The notes under the pieces were generated by a model. It saw only the letters and a program-made list of their open reading frames with translations, was not told the DNA's origin and ran no database searches. A stretch of 64,000 bases of DNA from assembly GCA_013178375.1 (NCBI GenBank), contig JABLXQ010000004.1, positions 119,566 to 183,565 on the forward strand, written 5' to 3'. Shown piece by piece: positions 35,660 to 44,263 of the stretch. The position numbers and the translations under genes are program-made. Source of the stretch: Gammaproteobacteria bacterium (lineage in GTDB: Bacteria > Pseudomonadota > Gammaproteobacteria > Pseudomonadales > Ketobacteraceae). Every line of letters begins with the position of its first letter. Position 1 is the first letter of the stretch.

Positions 35660-38600
35660 ATGAATCTGTCCAGTTATTTCATCCAGCGCCCGATCTTCGC
35701 CGCCGTCCTGTCGGTGCTGATTCTGATCGCCGGCGGCCTGTCCCTGTTCCAGCTGCCCATCACCGAATATCCGGAAGTGGTGCCGCCCACCGTGGTGGTG
35801 TCCGCCAGCTATCCCGGCGCCAATCCCAAAGTGATCGCGGAAACCGTGGCCTCGCCGCTGGAACAGGCCATCACCGGCGTGGAAAACATGCTGTACATGT
35901 CGTCCCAGTCCACCGCCGACGGCCGTCTGTCCCTCACCGTCACCTTCGCCCTGGGCACCAATCTGGACGACGCCCAGGTGCAGGTGCAGAACCGGGTGAG
36001 CCGTGCCCTCCCCCGCCTGCCGGAGGATGTGCAGCGCATTGGCGTGACCACGGAAAAATCCTCGCCGGACCTGACCATGGTGGTGCACCTGTACTCGCCG
36101 GATGAGCGTTACGACAATTTGTACCTGTCCAATTACGGCATTCTTAATGTGAAGGATGAACTGACGCGGATCGACGGCGTGGGCGATGTGCAGGTGTTCG
36201 GCGCCGGTGAATTCTCACTGCGGGTATGGCTGGACCCGGAACAGGTGGCGTCACTGGGCCTGACCACAGCCGATGTGGTGGCCGCGATCCGCGAGCAGAA
36301 CCGTCAGGCGGCCGCCGGAGCCATCGGCGCGCCGCCCGCTGCCAGCGCCAACGCTTACCAGCTGCTGATCAACGTGAAGGGCCGGCTGGAATCGGAAGAG
36401 GAATTCGGCAACATCGTGGTGCGGATGGGCCCGAACGGCGAGATTACCCATCTGCGTGACATCGCCCGCATCGAGCTGGGTTCCAATTCCTACGCCCTGC
36501 GTTCGCTGCTGGACAACCAGCCGGCGGTGGCGCTGCCGATTTTCCAGCGGCCCGGTTCCAACGCCATCGAGATTTCCGACAACGTGCGCGCCACCATGGC
36601 CCGCCTGAAAGCGAATTTCCCGGAAGGCATCGACTACAGCATCGTCTACGACCCCACCGTATTCGTGCGCGATTCCATCAAGGCGGTAGTGCAGACATTG
36701 CTGGAAGCCATCCTGCTGGTAGTAGTCGTGGTGGTGCTGTTCCTGCAGACCTGGCGCGCGTCGATCATTCCGCTGGTGGCAGTGCCGGTATCACTGATCG
36801 GTACTTTCGCGGTGATGCACCTGGCGGGGTTTTCGCTCAATGCGCTGTCGCTGTTCGGACTGGTGCTGGCCATCGGCATCGTGGTGGACGACGCCATCGT
36901 GGTTGTGGAAAACGTGGAGCGCAACATCGAGCTGGGCAAGTCGCCGCTGGAAGCGACAAAGCAGGCCATGAAGGAAGTGACCGGGCCCATCATCGCCACG
37001 TCGCTGGTGCTGAGCGCGGTATTTATTCCCACTGCCTTCATTTCCGGGCTGACAGGCCAGTTCTACAAACAGTTTGCGCTGACCATCGCGATCTCCACGC
37101 TGATTTCCACGTTCAACTCGCTGACCCTGAGCCCGGCGCTGGCGGCAGTGCTGCTGAAACCCCACGGCGCCGCACCGGACCGACCCACCCGCGCCATCAA
37201 CTTCTTGTTCGGCTGGCTGTTTCGCCCGTTCAACCGGGGGTTTGAAAAACTCGGCAACGGTTACGGCGTCACGGTGAAAAAACTGATCCGCAGCAGCGCC
37301 ATTGTCGTGGCTGTGTACGGTGGGCTGATGCTGCTGACCCAACAACAGTTTGCCCATACGCCCACCGGTTTCGTGCCGGGGCAGGACAAGCAGTATCTGG
37401 TGTCATTCGCGCAGTTGCCGGATGCGGCCACGCTGGACCGCACCGAAGCGGTGATCCGCGACATGTCGGCCATCGTGCTGAAGCATCCCGGCGTGGAATC
37501 AGCAGTAGCGTTTCCGGGTTTGTCCATCAACGGCTTCACCAATGCGCCCAATGCAGGGATCGTGTTCGTGACACTGAAACCCTTTGCGGAGCGCAAAGAT
37601 CCGGGCCTGTCCGCCGGCGCCATTGCGGGAGAACTGAACCAGCAGTTCGGTGCAATCCAGGAAGCCTTCGTCGCCATCTTCCCGCCACCTCCGGTGATGG
37701 GACTGGGCACCATCGGCGGCTTCAAACTGCAGATCGAGGACCGCGGCAGTTTCGGCTACGAGGAGCTGTTCAACCAGACCCAGGCCGTGCTGCAAAAAGC
37801 CTGGGCCGCACCGGAACTGGCGGATGTGTTCTCCAGCTTCCAGATCAATGTGCCGCAGCTGCAGGTGAATGTGGACCGGGAAAAAGCCAAGTCCCACGGC
37901 GTGGCGGTGAACGATATCTTCGACACGCTGCAGGTGTACCTGGGCTCGCTGTACGTGAATGACTTCAACCGTTTTGGCCGCACCTACCAGGTGAATGTGC
38001 AGGCGGACCAGTCGTTTCGTGAAGACGCCGAGCAGATCAGCCGTCTGAAAGTGCGCAACCAGCAGGGCGAGATGATTCCGCTGGGCGCTTTTGTCGACGT
38101 GAAGCGCAGCGCCGGGCCGGACCGGGTGATGCATTACAACGGCTATCCCACTGCTGAAATCAACGGCGCACCGGCGCCCGGCTACAGCTCGGGTCAGGCG
38201 GAGGCGGCGATCGCGAAAATCCTGGCGGACACCCTGCCCAACGGCATGACCTACGAGTGGACCGATCTCACCTACCAGCAGATCCCGGCAGGTAATTCGG
38301 CGATCTATGTGTTCCCGCTGGTGGTGCTGCTGGTGTTCCTGGTGCTGGCGGCGCAATACGAAAGCTGGTCACTGCCCCTGGCGATCATCCTGATCGTGCC
38401 GATGACCTTGCTGTCCGCCATTTCCGGCGTGATCCTGCACGGTGGCGACAACAACATCTTCACCCAGATCGGCCTGATCGTGCTGGTGGGGCTGGCGGCG
38501 AAAAACGCGATCCTGATCGTGGAATTCGCCAAGGATCAGGAAGATGCCGGACTGCCATTGCTGGACGCAGTGCTGAAAGCCAGCCGCCTGCGGTTGCGGC

Positions 38601-38842
38601 CAATCCTGATGACATCGCTGGCCTTCATCATGGGCGTGGTGCCGCTGGTGCTGTCATCCGGCGCCGGCGCCGAAATGCGCCAGGCCATGGGCACGGCGGG
38701 GTTCTGGGGCATGTTGGGAGTGACGTTCTTTGGCCTGCTGCTGACGCCGGTGTTTTATTACCTGGTGCGGAAGGCAGTGGCCTGGCAGCAATCACGGCGG
38801 CGCGCTGCGGCAACAGCGGTGGTGGTGCCGGATCATGCGTAA
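35660..38842 (+). CDS. RND multidrug efflux permease (AcrB/MexB, HAE1 family)
   Basis: 1060 residues, full family length, with twelve expected helices and two large periplasmic loops. It starts with MNLSSYFIQRPIFAAVLSV, typical of HAE1. The proton-relay Asp pair is present in GIVVDDAIVVVENV. It exports hydrophobic and amphiphilic compounds using the proton gradient. Co-transcribed with the adaptor gene just upstream; the next small frame overlaps its end. Confidence 0.96.
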   Translation: MNLSSYFIQRPIFAAVLSVLILIAGGLSLFQLPITEYPEVVPPTVVVSASYPGANPKVIAETVASPLEQAITGVENMLYMSSQSTADGRLSLTVTFALGTNLDDAQVQVQNRVSRALPRLPEDVQRIGVTTEKSSPDLTMVVHLYSPDERYDNLYLSNYGILNVKDELTRIDGVGDVQVFGAGEFSLRVWLDPEQVASLGLTTADVVAAIREQNRQAAAGAIGAPPAASANAYQLLINVKGRLESEEEFGNIVVRMGPNGEITHLRDIARIELGSNSYALRSLLDNQPAVALPIFQRPGSNAIEISDNVRATMARLKANFPEGIDYSIVYDPTVFVRDSIKAVVQTLLEAILLVVVVVVLFLQTWRASIIPLVAVPVSLIGTFAVMHLAGFSLNALSLFGLVLAIGIVVDDAIVVVENVERNIELGKSPLEATKQAMKEVTGPIIATSLVLSAVFIPTAFISGLTGQFYKQFALTIAISTLISTFNSLTLSPALAAVLLKPHGAAPDRPTRAINFLFGWLFRPFNRGFEKLGNGYGVTVKKLIRSSAIVVAVYGGLMLLTQQQFAHTPTGFVPGQDKQYLVSFAQLPDAATLDRTEAVIRDMSAIVLKHPGVESAVAFPGLSINGFTNAPNAGIVFVTLKPFAERKDPGLSAGAIAGELNQQFGAIQEAFVAIFPPPPVMGLGTIGGFKLQIEDRGSFGYEELFNQTQAVLQKAWAAPELADVFSSFQINVPQLQVNVDREKAKSHGVAVNDIFDTLQVYLGSLYVNDFNRFGRTYQVNVQADQSFREDAEQISRLKVRNQQGEMIPLGAFVDVKRSAGPDRVMHYNGYPTAEINGAPAPGYSSGQAEAAIAKILADTLPNGMTYEWTDLTYQQIPAGNSAIYVFPLVVLLVFLVLAAQYESWSLPLAIILIVPMTLLSAISGVILHGGDNNIFTQIGLIVLVGLAAKNAILIVEFAKDQEDAGLPLLDAVLKASRLRLRPILMTSLAFIMGVVPLVLSSGAGAEMRQAMGTAGFWGMLGVTFFGLLLTPVFYYLVRKAVAWQQSRRRAAATAVVVPDHA

Positions 38843-38981
38843 TCTGCTGAAGCAGCCGGCGCAGTATGCGCTGGATGTGTGGGAAGGCGGGGCGGGGGAA
38901 CAAACGGGCTGGCACCTGGCAACAAAGCTGGTACTTGCGCTTCTGCTACTGGCCCTGGCCGCCCTTTCGACGGGCGGCTAG
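38835..38981 (+). CDS. Possible small membrane protein following the RND permease
   Basis: 48 codons; the ATG overlaps the permease stop by 8 bp in another frame. MRNLLKQPAQYALDVWEGG... leads into one hydrophobic helix (LVLALLLLALAALSTGG) at the C-terminus. Small proteins such as AcrZ tune RND pumps in other bacteria; this one shows no sequence relation to AcrZ by eye. The ribosome site is weak, so translation would rely on coupling. Could be chance. Confidence 0.35.
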   Translation: MRNLLKQPAQYALDVWEGGAGEQTGWHLATKLVLALLLLALAALSTGG

Positions 38982-38993
38982 GGCCGGATGGTT

Positions 38994-39698
38994 TCAACCG
39001 GCAAGGCCGACATAGACATTCTGCACATCGTCATCGGCATCGATGGCTTCCAGGAACGCCTCCACCTCCGCCAAGGCTTCCTCACTGTCGAGCGTCACCG
39101 GGTTTTTTGGCCGGTAGCCCAGCTGGGCGGATATCACGGTGAAACCCTGCGCCGGCAATGCCCGGCTCACCGCATCCAGATCGGTAGGATCGGTGAGGAA
39201 CAGGGTGGCACCGTTTTCCGCCGGCTCCAGGTCCTGGGCACCGGCTTCGATGGCGGCCATTTCCGGGTCGGCATCGGGGGAATCCGGGGTCGCTTCGATC
39301 ATGCCCAGGTATTTGAAATCCCAGGACACGGAACCGGACGTACCCAACTGCCCCTTGCGGAACAGCACGCGAATGCTCTGGGCCGTGCGGTTGTTGTTGT
39401 CGGTCAGGCACTCCACGATCACCGGCACCCGGTGCGGCGCGAAACCTTCGTAGGTCACGTGTTCGTAATGCACCACTTCATCCAGCAGGCCGGCACCTTT
39501 CTTGATCGCACGCTCCAGGGTGTCCTTCGGCATTGACGCCTTCCTGGCCTGCTCGATCGCAATTCGCAGGCGGGAATTCGTGGCCGGATCAGCGCCCGAC
39601 CGTGCCGCCACCATGATTTCGCGGGTGAGTTTGGTGAAGATGCGGCTTTTTGCGGCGGCGGATTCGGTTCTACCCTTGGCTTTCCACTGTGCGCCCAT
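38994..39698 (-). CDS. YebC/PmpR-family protein
   Basis: 234 residues, usual length. The N-terminus [24 protein letters not shown] and [28 protein letters not shown] and [10 protein letters not shown] are family hallmarks. Long described as transcriptional regulators, the family is now also tied to translation of polyproline-type sequences. Monocistronic; converges with the RND operon. Confidence 0.93.
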   Translation of the reverse strand: MGAQWKAKGRTESAAAKSRIFTKLTREIMVAARSGADPATNSRLRIAIEQARKASMPKDTLERAIKKGAGLLDEVVHYEHVTYEGFAPHRVPVIVECLTDNNNRTAQSIRVLFRKGQLGTSGSVSWDFKYLGMIEATPDSPDADPEMAAIEAGAQDLEPAENGATLFLTDPTDLDAVSRALPAQGFTVISAQLGYRPKNPVTLDSEEALAEVEAFLEAIDADDDVQNVYVGLAG

Positions 39699-39787
39699 AG
39701 CGGTTCTCTCGACTTATTTTGAGTGGGGATTTAATTATGCGGGAGAGTATAAAGGGCCGGCCGGCCACAATGAAGTGGACCGGCGCA

Positions 39788-42700
39788 TCACTCCGCGGGA
39801 GACAGCACGTCGGACTCGACCACTGCCTGCGCCGGAGCACCCGGCTCCTCGAAACCATCATGCCACATTTCCGGTGCCAGCTCGGCCGGGGCCTCGGCCT
39901 GTTGCAGGTAAGGCTCCAGGATCGGCGCCATGCCCTTGAGAGTCTGGGCCGGCAGGGCGGAGGTAAAGCGGAAATCACCTGCGCCGGAGCCGGACACGAA
40001 AGCGGTCAGGGTGCCGAAATGATCGTTGCCCAGGTAGAACACCAGCGTCGCAGTACGGCTGAGTGCGCGGCCCTTGGTACGCTGGCCGCCAGCGCCCATG
40101 GAAACCAGACGATTGTCGCCTGTGCCGGTCTTGCCACCCATGTTCAGTGGGCTGCCGTCGACCTTGTGGTAGGCCCCCTGCAGGCGGCGGGCAGTACCAT
40201 TGTTCACCACTTCGCCCAGCGCACCCTTGAGGGCATCGGCCACATCGGGATTCATGACCTGCACCGGATTCATGGGCTGTTGCGACAGCCGCGCCTCATA
40301 AGGGGTGTCGGCAGCGAACACCAGTTTGTCGAGCCGGTACGCCGGCATGCGCTCACCACCGTTCAGAATCACGCCCATCAGTTCCGCCAGGGCCGCCGGC
40401 CGGTCGCCGGAGCTGCCCAGGGCGGTAGCGAGGGACGGCACCAAGTGATCGAACGGGTAGCCCAGCGCCTTCCAGCGCCGGTGAATGTCGGAAAAGGCTT
40501 CCACTTCCAGCATGGTGCGGACGCGGGTATCACGGGCGTTCTTGGCCTTGGTCCGCAGCAGCCAGCTGTACACCTGCTGGCGCTCATTCCGGCTGGCTTC
40601 CAGCGCCTTGCTGAAACTGGGTTTGTCCGCCTGCTGCAGATAACCCAGCAGCCAGAGTTCCAGCGGATGCACCCGCGCCAGGTAACCCAGGTCCTGCAGG
40701 CTGTAGCTGCCGGGTTTATAGCGATTGTACAGGTTGGCCAGTGTCTTAGGCGCCAGGGCCTCACCGGGCAGGCGATCATTCAGGAACACTGAGAATGCTT
40801 CCAGGTCCGCTTCCGGGAACATATAACGGTGCACCACCGCCAGCCGCACCGGCGTTGGCTTCAGCCCGGTAAGAAAGGCATCCATGCGCTCCTGCTGGCC
40901 AATACCCTGATACTTCACCCAGAAACGGGACAGGAACACCGTGCTTTCGCGGTCGATGAACTTGGTCAGCACTTCCTGCCGGCGCGGGTCGGAATCGTTC
41001 AGGCGCACCAGATTCTCGCCGCTCCACTTCTGATACATGGTGTAGTTCACCAGTTCCCGCAGCATGCGCACGAACGGCAGGTTGATGGATTCCTGCAGGG
41101 ATTCGCGCACGGTGGGAATGCGGCCGTTGTCTTCCCTCTTGAAGTTGCTGAAGGTATGAATGCCGCCGCCAGTGAAGAAGCGCTCGCCAGGATCGGCCGA
41201 ATAGGTACGGTCCAGCGACGCCTGCAACAGCTCGGGCAAGGTCAGGTCAGGCTTGGCGATCAGCTGCTCCAGCACCCAGCCGGTCAGCACATCGGTGGTG
41301 TCTTGCCGCAGTTTGCGCAGGGAATCCGCGCTCTGGTTCTGGTAGCGCTGGTGAATCTCCGCCATCACTTCCAGATAGGTGGACAACACCCGCAGCTTGG
41401 CAGTGGACCCCAGTTCCAGCTTGCTGCCTTCATTGATATCAAACGGATTGTCGGTGTTGTCGGTCTGCACCCGCACCTGGTTGCCGTTCAGCGTGCGCTC
41501 GAACAGGGTGAAGCTGTAATTGATGTGTTTGGCCTGGCCCGCCTTCAGCAGGTATTCCCCCATCAGGCCGTTCTGCTTGGCAAATTCGTCATCGTGCAGC
41601 TTGCGCAGATGGGTGGTAACGGCATCCTGCAGATCCCCCTGCAGCGTGGTGGTGGCGGTCAGGTCCATGCGATCCAGGTCGTACAGCGACACATCCAGCG
41701 ACGACACCAGCCGGTTGCGCACCACGTTCACGCCCTTGTTGGTTTCCTGTGGCACCACGGCCGGGTCAGTACGGAAATTACGGAATACGGTTTTCTGCGC
41801 CAGCGCGGTCTGCATCAGCTCCTGGCCGATGGCACCCTTGCGGCCCAACAAGCGCAGGTAGCTGTCGGTGAGCTGGTCCAGATCGCTGCGGCTCTGCGCC
41901 AGATAATAGGAAGGACGCCGGTGGGCGATCATCAGCGCAATGATCTGGCGCATGGCGACGCCCTGCTCCACCAGTTCGTCTCCCAGCAGGTCCGGCCCGC
42001 TGAGCAGCTGGTTGATGCGGTCAAAATCGGAGCCGAACCAGACGAACAGGCCATCGCCAATACCATTCACTTCGCCATAACCCGGCGCGGCAGACAGCGG
42101 CACGGTGTTCAGGTAATCCAGCACCAGTTTGCGGCGGGCGGCCATGGTGTCCGGCCCCTGCTGGTACACCCGCACGCTGGCGGACGCCATCTGCACCAGC
42201 TTGTCCTCGATAGAGGAAGTGATGCCGTCGTCGGAATGGCGGTATTTCTCGATCTGGGTGGCCAGGGTGCTGCCGCCCATGGACGGCGTCTTGATATTGA
42301 TGACATCGCCGGCCTTGAACACGGCGGCCTTGATGAAGCGGCCCCAGTCCACCGCCGGGTTCACCTGGGCATGATCGGCATCCAGCAGACGGCGGTTTTC
42401 GATGAACAACAGGGCGCTGACCATGCGTGGCGGCACCATTTCGAACGTGGCATAGTGCCGCCGGGGATAACGGTAGCGGTACATGGGTTCCAGGCGACGG
42501 TCGAGGATTTCCAGCCCGCCCTGGGTTTTTTCGTTGTAGGGCAGAAAGAATCCGGCCTGGAGGTACTGCATCAGTTCGGGCGAGAAGCGGGCCTGGCGAT
42601 CCAGTTGCATGCCGCTGGTCTGGAGCCGGTCCAGCATCCTGGGCAGGCGCACATACCCCAGACGCTGATCGAACGGACCCTTGTTTGGAAACAGGATGGT

Positions 42701-43015
42701 GTCACTCGGACCGTCCTGCATTTCCCAGCTGAGGCGGGCAGCATATTCCGGCAGATAGCGTGCCTGCAGGGTGGATGTCCGTGCTTCGTAATAAGCAGCA
42801 GCACACAACAGCAACACCAGCACCAGCAAAAACAGGTAGAATTTGCCAAACCGGATACCGCGCCGTCTGGGTCGTGGCGGCAAATAGCCAACCCGATCAG
42901 CGCCTTCCGCCACCAGGGCCGGCGCACGCCGCATCAACCCGGCAGCTGGAAGCTCAACACGATCAGTGAGTACCGGGACGCTGGTTTCCAAATCGAAGTG
43001 TGGCTGCGAACCCAT
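39788..43015 (-). CDS. Large bifunctional penicillin-binding protein (GT51 + transpeptidase)
   Basis: 1075 residues from the ATG at 43015; an open extension to a GTG at 43174 adds 53 atypical residues. The cytoplasmic tail is R-rich and the membrane helix spans about 58-75. The GT51 glycosyltransferase has its first Glu in FIEN (about 206) and motif GGSTLATQ (247-254). The transpeptidase has SxxK STAK (537-540), SxN SIN (643-645) and KTG (962-964). It should polymerise and cross-link peptidoglycan. Unusual: about 320 residues separate SxN and KTG, about twice the normal distance, so an extra domain is inserted there. Divergent from pbpG. Confidence 0.88.
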   Translation of the reverse strand: MGSQPHFDLETSVPVLTDRVELPAAGLMRRAPALVAEGADRVGYLPPRPRRRGIRFGKFYLFLLVLVLLLCAAAYYEARTSTLQARYLPEYAARLSWEMQDGPSDTILFPNKGPFDQRLGYVRLPRMLDRLQTSGMQLDRQARFSPELMQYLQAGFFLPYNEKTQGGLEILDRRLEPMYRYRYPRRHYATFEMVPPRMVSALLFIENRRLLDADHAQVNPAVDWGRFIKAAVFKAGDVINIKTPSMGGSTLATQIEKYRHSDDGITSSIEDKLVQMASASVRVYQQGPDTMAARRKLVLDYLNTVPLSAAPGYGEVNGIGDGLFVWFGSDFDRINQLLSGPDLLGDELVEQGVAMRQIIALMIAHRRPSYYLAQSRSDLDQLTDSYLRLLGRKGAIGQELMQTALAQKTVFRNFRTDPAVVPQETNKGVNVVRNRLVSSLDVSLYDLDRMDLTATTTLQGDLQDAVTTHLRKLHDDEFAKQNGLMGEYLLKAGQAKHINYSFTLFERTLNGNQVRVQTDNTDNPFDINEGSKLELGSTAKLRVLSTYLEVMAEIHQRYQNQSADSLRKLRQDTTDVLTGWVLEQLIAKPDLTLPELLQASLDRTYSADPGERFFTGGGIHTFSNFKREDNGRIPTVRESLQESINLPFVRMLRELVNYTMYQKWSGENLVRLNDSDPRRQEVLTKFIDRESTVFLSRFWVKYQGIGQQERMDAFLTGLKPTPVRLAVVHRYMFPEADLEAFSVFLNDRLPGEALAPKTLANLYNRYKPGSYSLQDLGYLARVHPLELWLLGYLQQADKPSFSKALEASRNERQQVYSWLLRTKAKNARDTRVRTMLEVEAFSDIHRRWKALGYPFDHLVPSLATALGSSGDRPAALAELMGVILNGGERMPAYRLDKLVFAADTPYEARLSQQPMNPVQVMNPDVADALKGALGEVVNNGTARRLQGAYHKVDGSPLNMGGKTGTGDNRLVSMGAGGQRTKGRALSRTATLVFYLGNDHFGTLTAFVSGSGAGDFRFTSALPAQTLKGMAPILEPYLQQAEAPAELAPEMWHDGFEEPGAPAQAVVESDVLSPAE

Positions 43016-43262
43016 GGAAGGTAATGCTTCTCCCGAAGCGCGAACAAACTGGAACGATGGAGGATTTTGACTTGGCCGGGCCAGAACAGCCCCTGGGAAG
43101 GTGACCGCACCGCAGCGCCCTGCCTTCAACAGCCGCGCACTGAAAATTCTGTCTGAACAAAATTTGACGCGCACTGCATCTCATGCAAAATCATACTAAA
43201 ATCCTACTGATAAAAGTAGCTATGCTTGAGCTATCCATCAACGTGAAACAGAGATTTTTTAA

Positions 43263-44177
43263 GTGAAGTTTCAATATTTCGTTTTGTTTTTCGGTTGGCT
43301 GCTGTCACTGGCAGTACAGGCCCAGAATGTTGATCCAGCCCAGCGCGCCGGCAACGGACGCGATCCGGCCCGGTTGAATCTGGCGTCGGTGAATGCACTG
43401 GTGATGGATATGGATCACAAGCAGGTGCTGTTTGCCAAGAATGCGGATGCAGTGGTGCCCATTGCCTCGGTCAGCAAGCTGATGACCGTGATGGTGGCAC
43501 TGGATGCCAACCAGCCCCTGGACGAAGTGCTGCCGATCAAGATCGACCAGACCAGGGAGCTGAAAGGCGTGTTCTCCCGGGTGCGGGTGGGCAGCCAGCT
43601 GACCCGCAAGGAACTTATCCTGCTGACCCTGATGTCGTCGGAGAACCGGGCCGCTGCCACCCTCGCCCACCATTACAAATTCGGCTACGCCAAGTTCATC
43701 GATGCCATGAACAAGAAGGCGAAGGATCTGGGACTGAAAGGTACCCAGTTCGTCGAGCCCACCGGCCTGTCCTATTCCAACGTGTCCACCGCCCGCGATC
43801 TGGCCAAACTGGTGCAGACGGCGGCGAAGTACCCGCTGATCCGCCAGTCCAGCACCACCGCAAAGAAGGACACCCGCTTCAAAAAGCCGAATTACTCGCT
43901 GGCCTTCTACAACACCAATCCACTGGTGCGGAACAACAAGTGGGACATCAGGCTGAGCAAGACCGGATTCAATAACAAGGCCGGCCACTGTCTGGTGATG
44001 CTGACAGAAATTGATGACCGTCAGGTGGCAGTGGTGTTGCTGGATTCGTTCGGCAAGCGTTCCCACGTGGGCGACGCGGCGCGAGTGAAGCAGTGGCTGG
44101 AAACCGGCAAGGGCGGCACAGTGCCGACGGAAGCCAAGAATTACGAGCGGCGCAAGAACCGGCTTTCCGCTACCTGA
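43263..44177 (+). CDS. pbpG: D-alanyl-D-alanine endopeptidase (PBP7 type)
   Basis: 304 residues. Signal peptide 1-20 (ending VQA). Active motifs: SVSK (69-72), SEN (126-128), KTG (233-235). The family cuts D-Ala-mDAP cross-links in peptidoglycan in the periplasm. Starts with GTG. Divergent from the large PBP gene across 247 bp, so both cell-wall genes may share control. Ends in a strong terminator. Confidence 0.92.
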   Translation: MKFQYFVLFFGWLLSLAVQAQNVDPAQRAGNGRDPARLNLASVNALVMDMDHKQVLFAKNADAVVPIASVSKLMTVMVALDANQPLDEVLPIKIDQTRELKGVFSRVRVGSQLTRKELILLTLMSSENRAAATLAHHYKFGYAKFIDAMNKKAKDLGLKGTQFVEPTGLSYSNVSTARDLAKLVQTAAKYPLIRQSSTTAKKDTRFKKPNYSLAFYNTNPLVRNNKWDIRLSKTGFNNKAGHCLVMLTEIDDRQVAVVLLDSFGKRSHVGDAARVKQWLETGKGGTVPTEAKNYERRKNRLSAT

Positions 44178-44209
44178 CCTTTCTTTTAAAGTCTGACGTC
44201 TACCGACAC

Positions 44210-44263
44210 ACGGCGGCGTGATGCGGCACTGAATCAGGTGCCAATCACGCCGCCGTCGTTTTT
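44210..44263 (+). terminator. Terminator of pbpG, overlapping the PhoX 3' end
   Basis: Perfect 13-bp stem ACGGCGGCGTGAT/ATCACGCCGCCGT (44210-44222 with 44244-44256), with GCAC/GTGC pairs inside, then T5 at 44259-44263. The right arm encodes the last residues of the PhoX-type protein on the other strand. Confidence 0.82.

Noticed and set aside
38983..39002. GCCGG...CCGGC hairpin between the small frame and the YebC gene as a terminator
   Set aside because: Only five pairs, no T run; too weak to list as a feature.
40829..43024. A 731-codon plus-strand frame opposite the penicillin-binding protein
   Set aside because: Long only because of codon bias on the real strand; rich in His, Gln and Arg, with no domain. 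Similar shadows occur at 8980-10617, 27669-29189 and 44330-46222.
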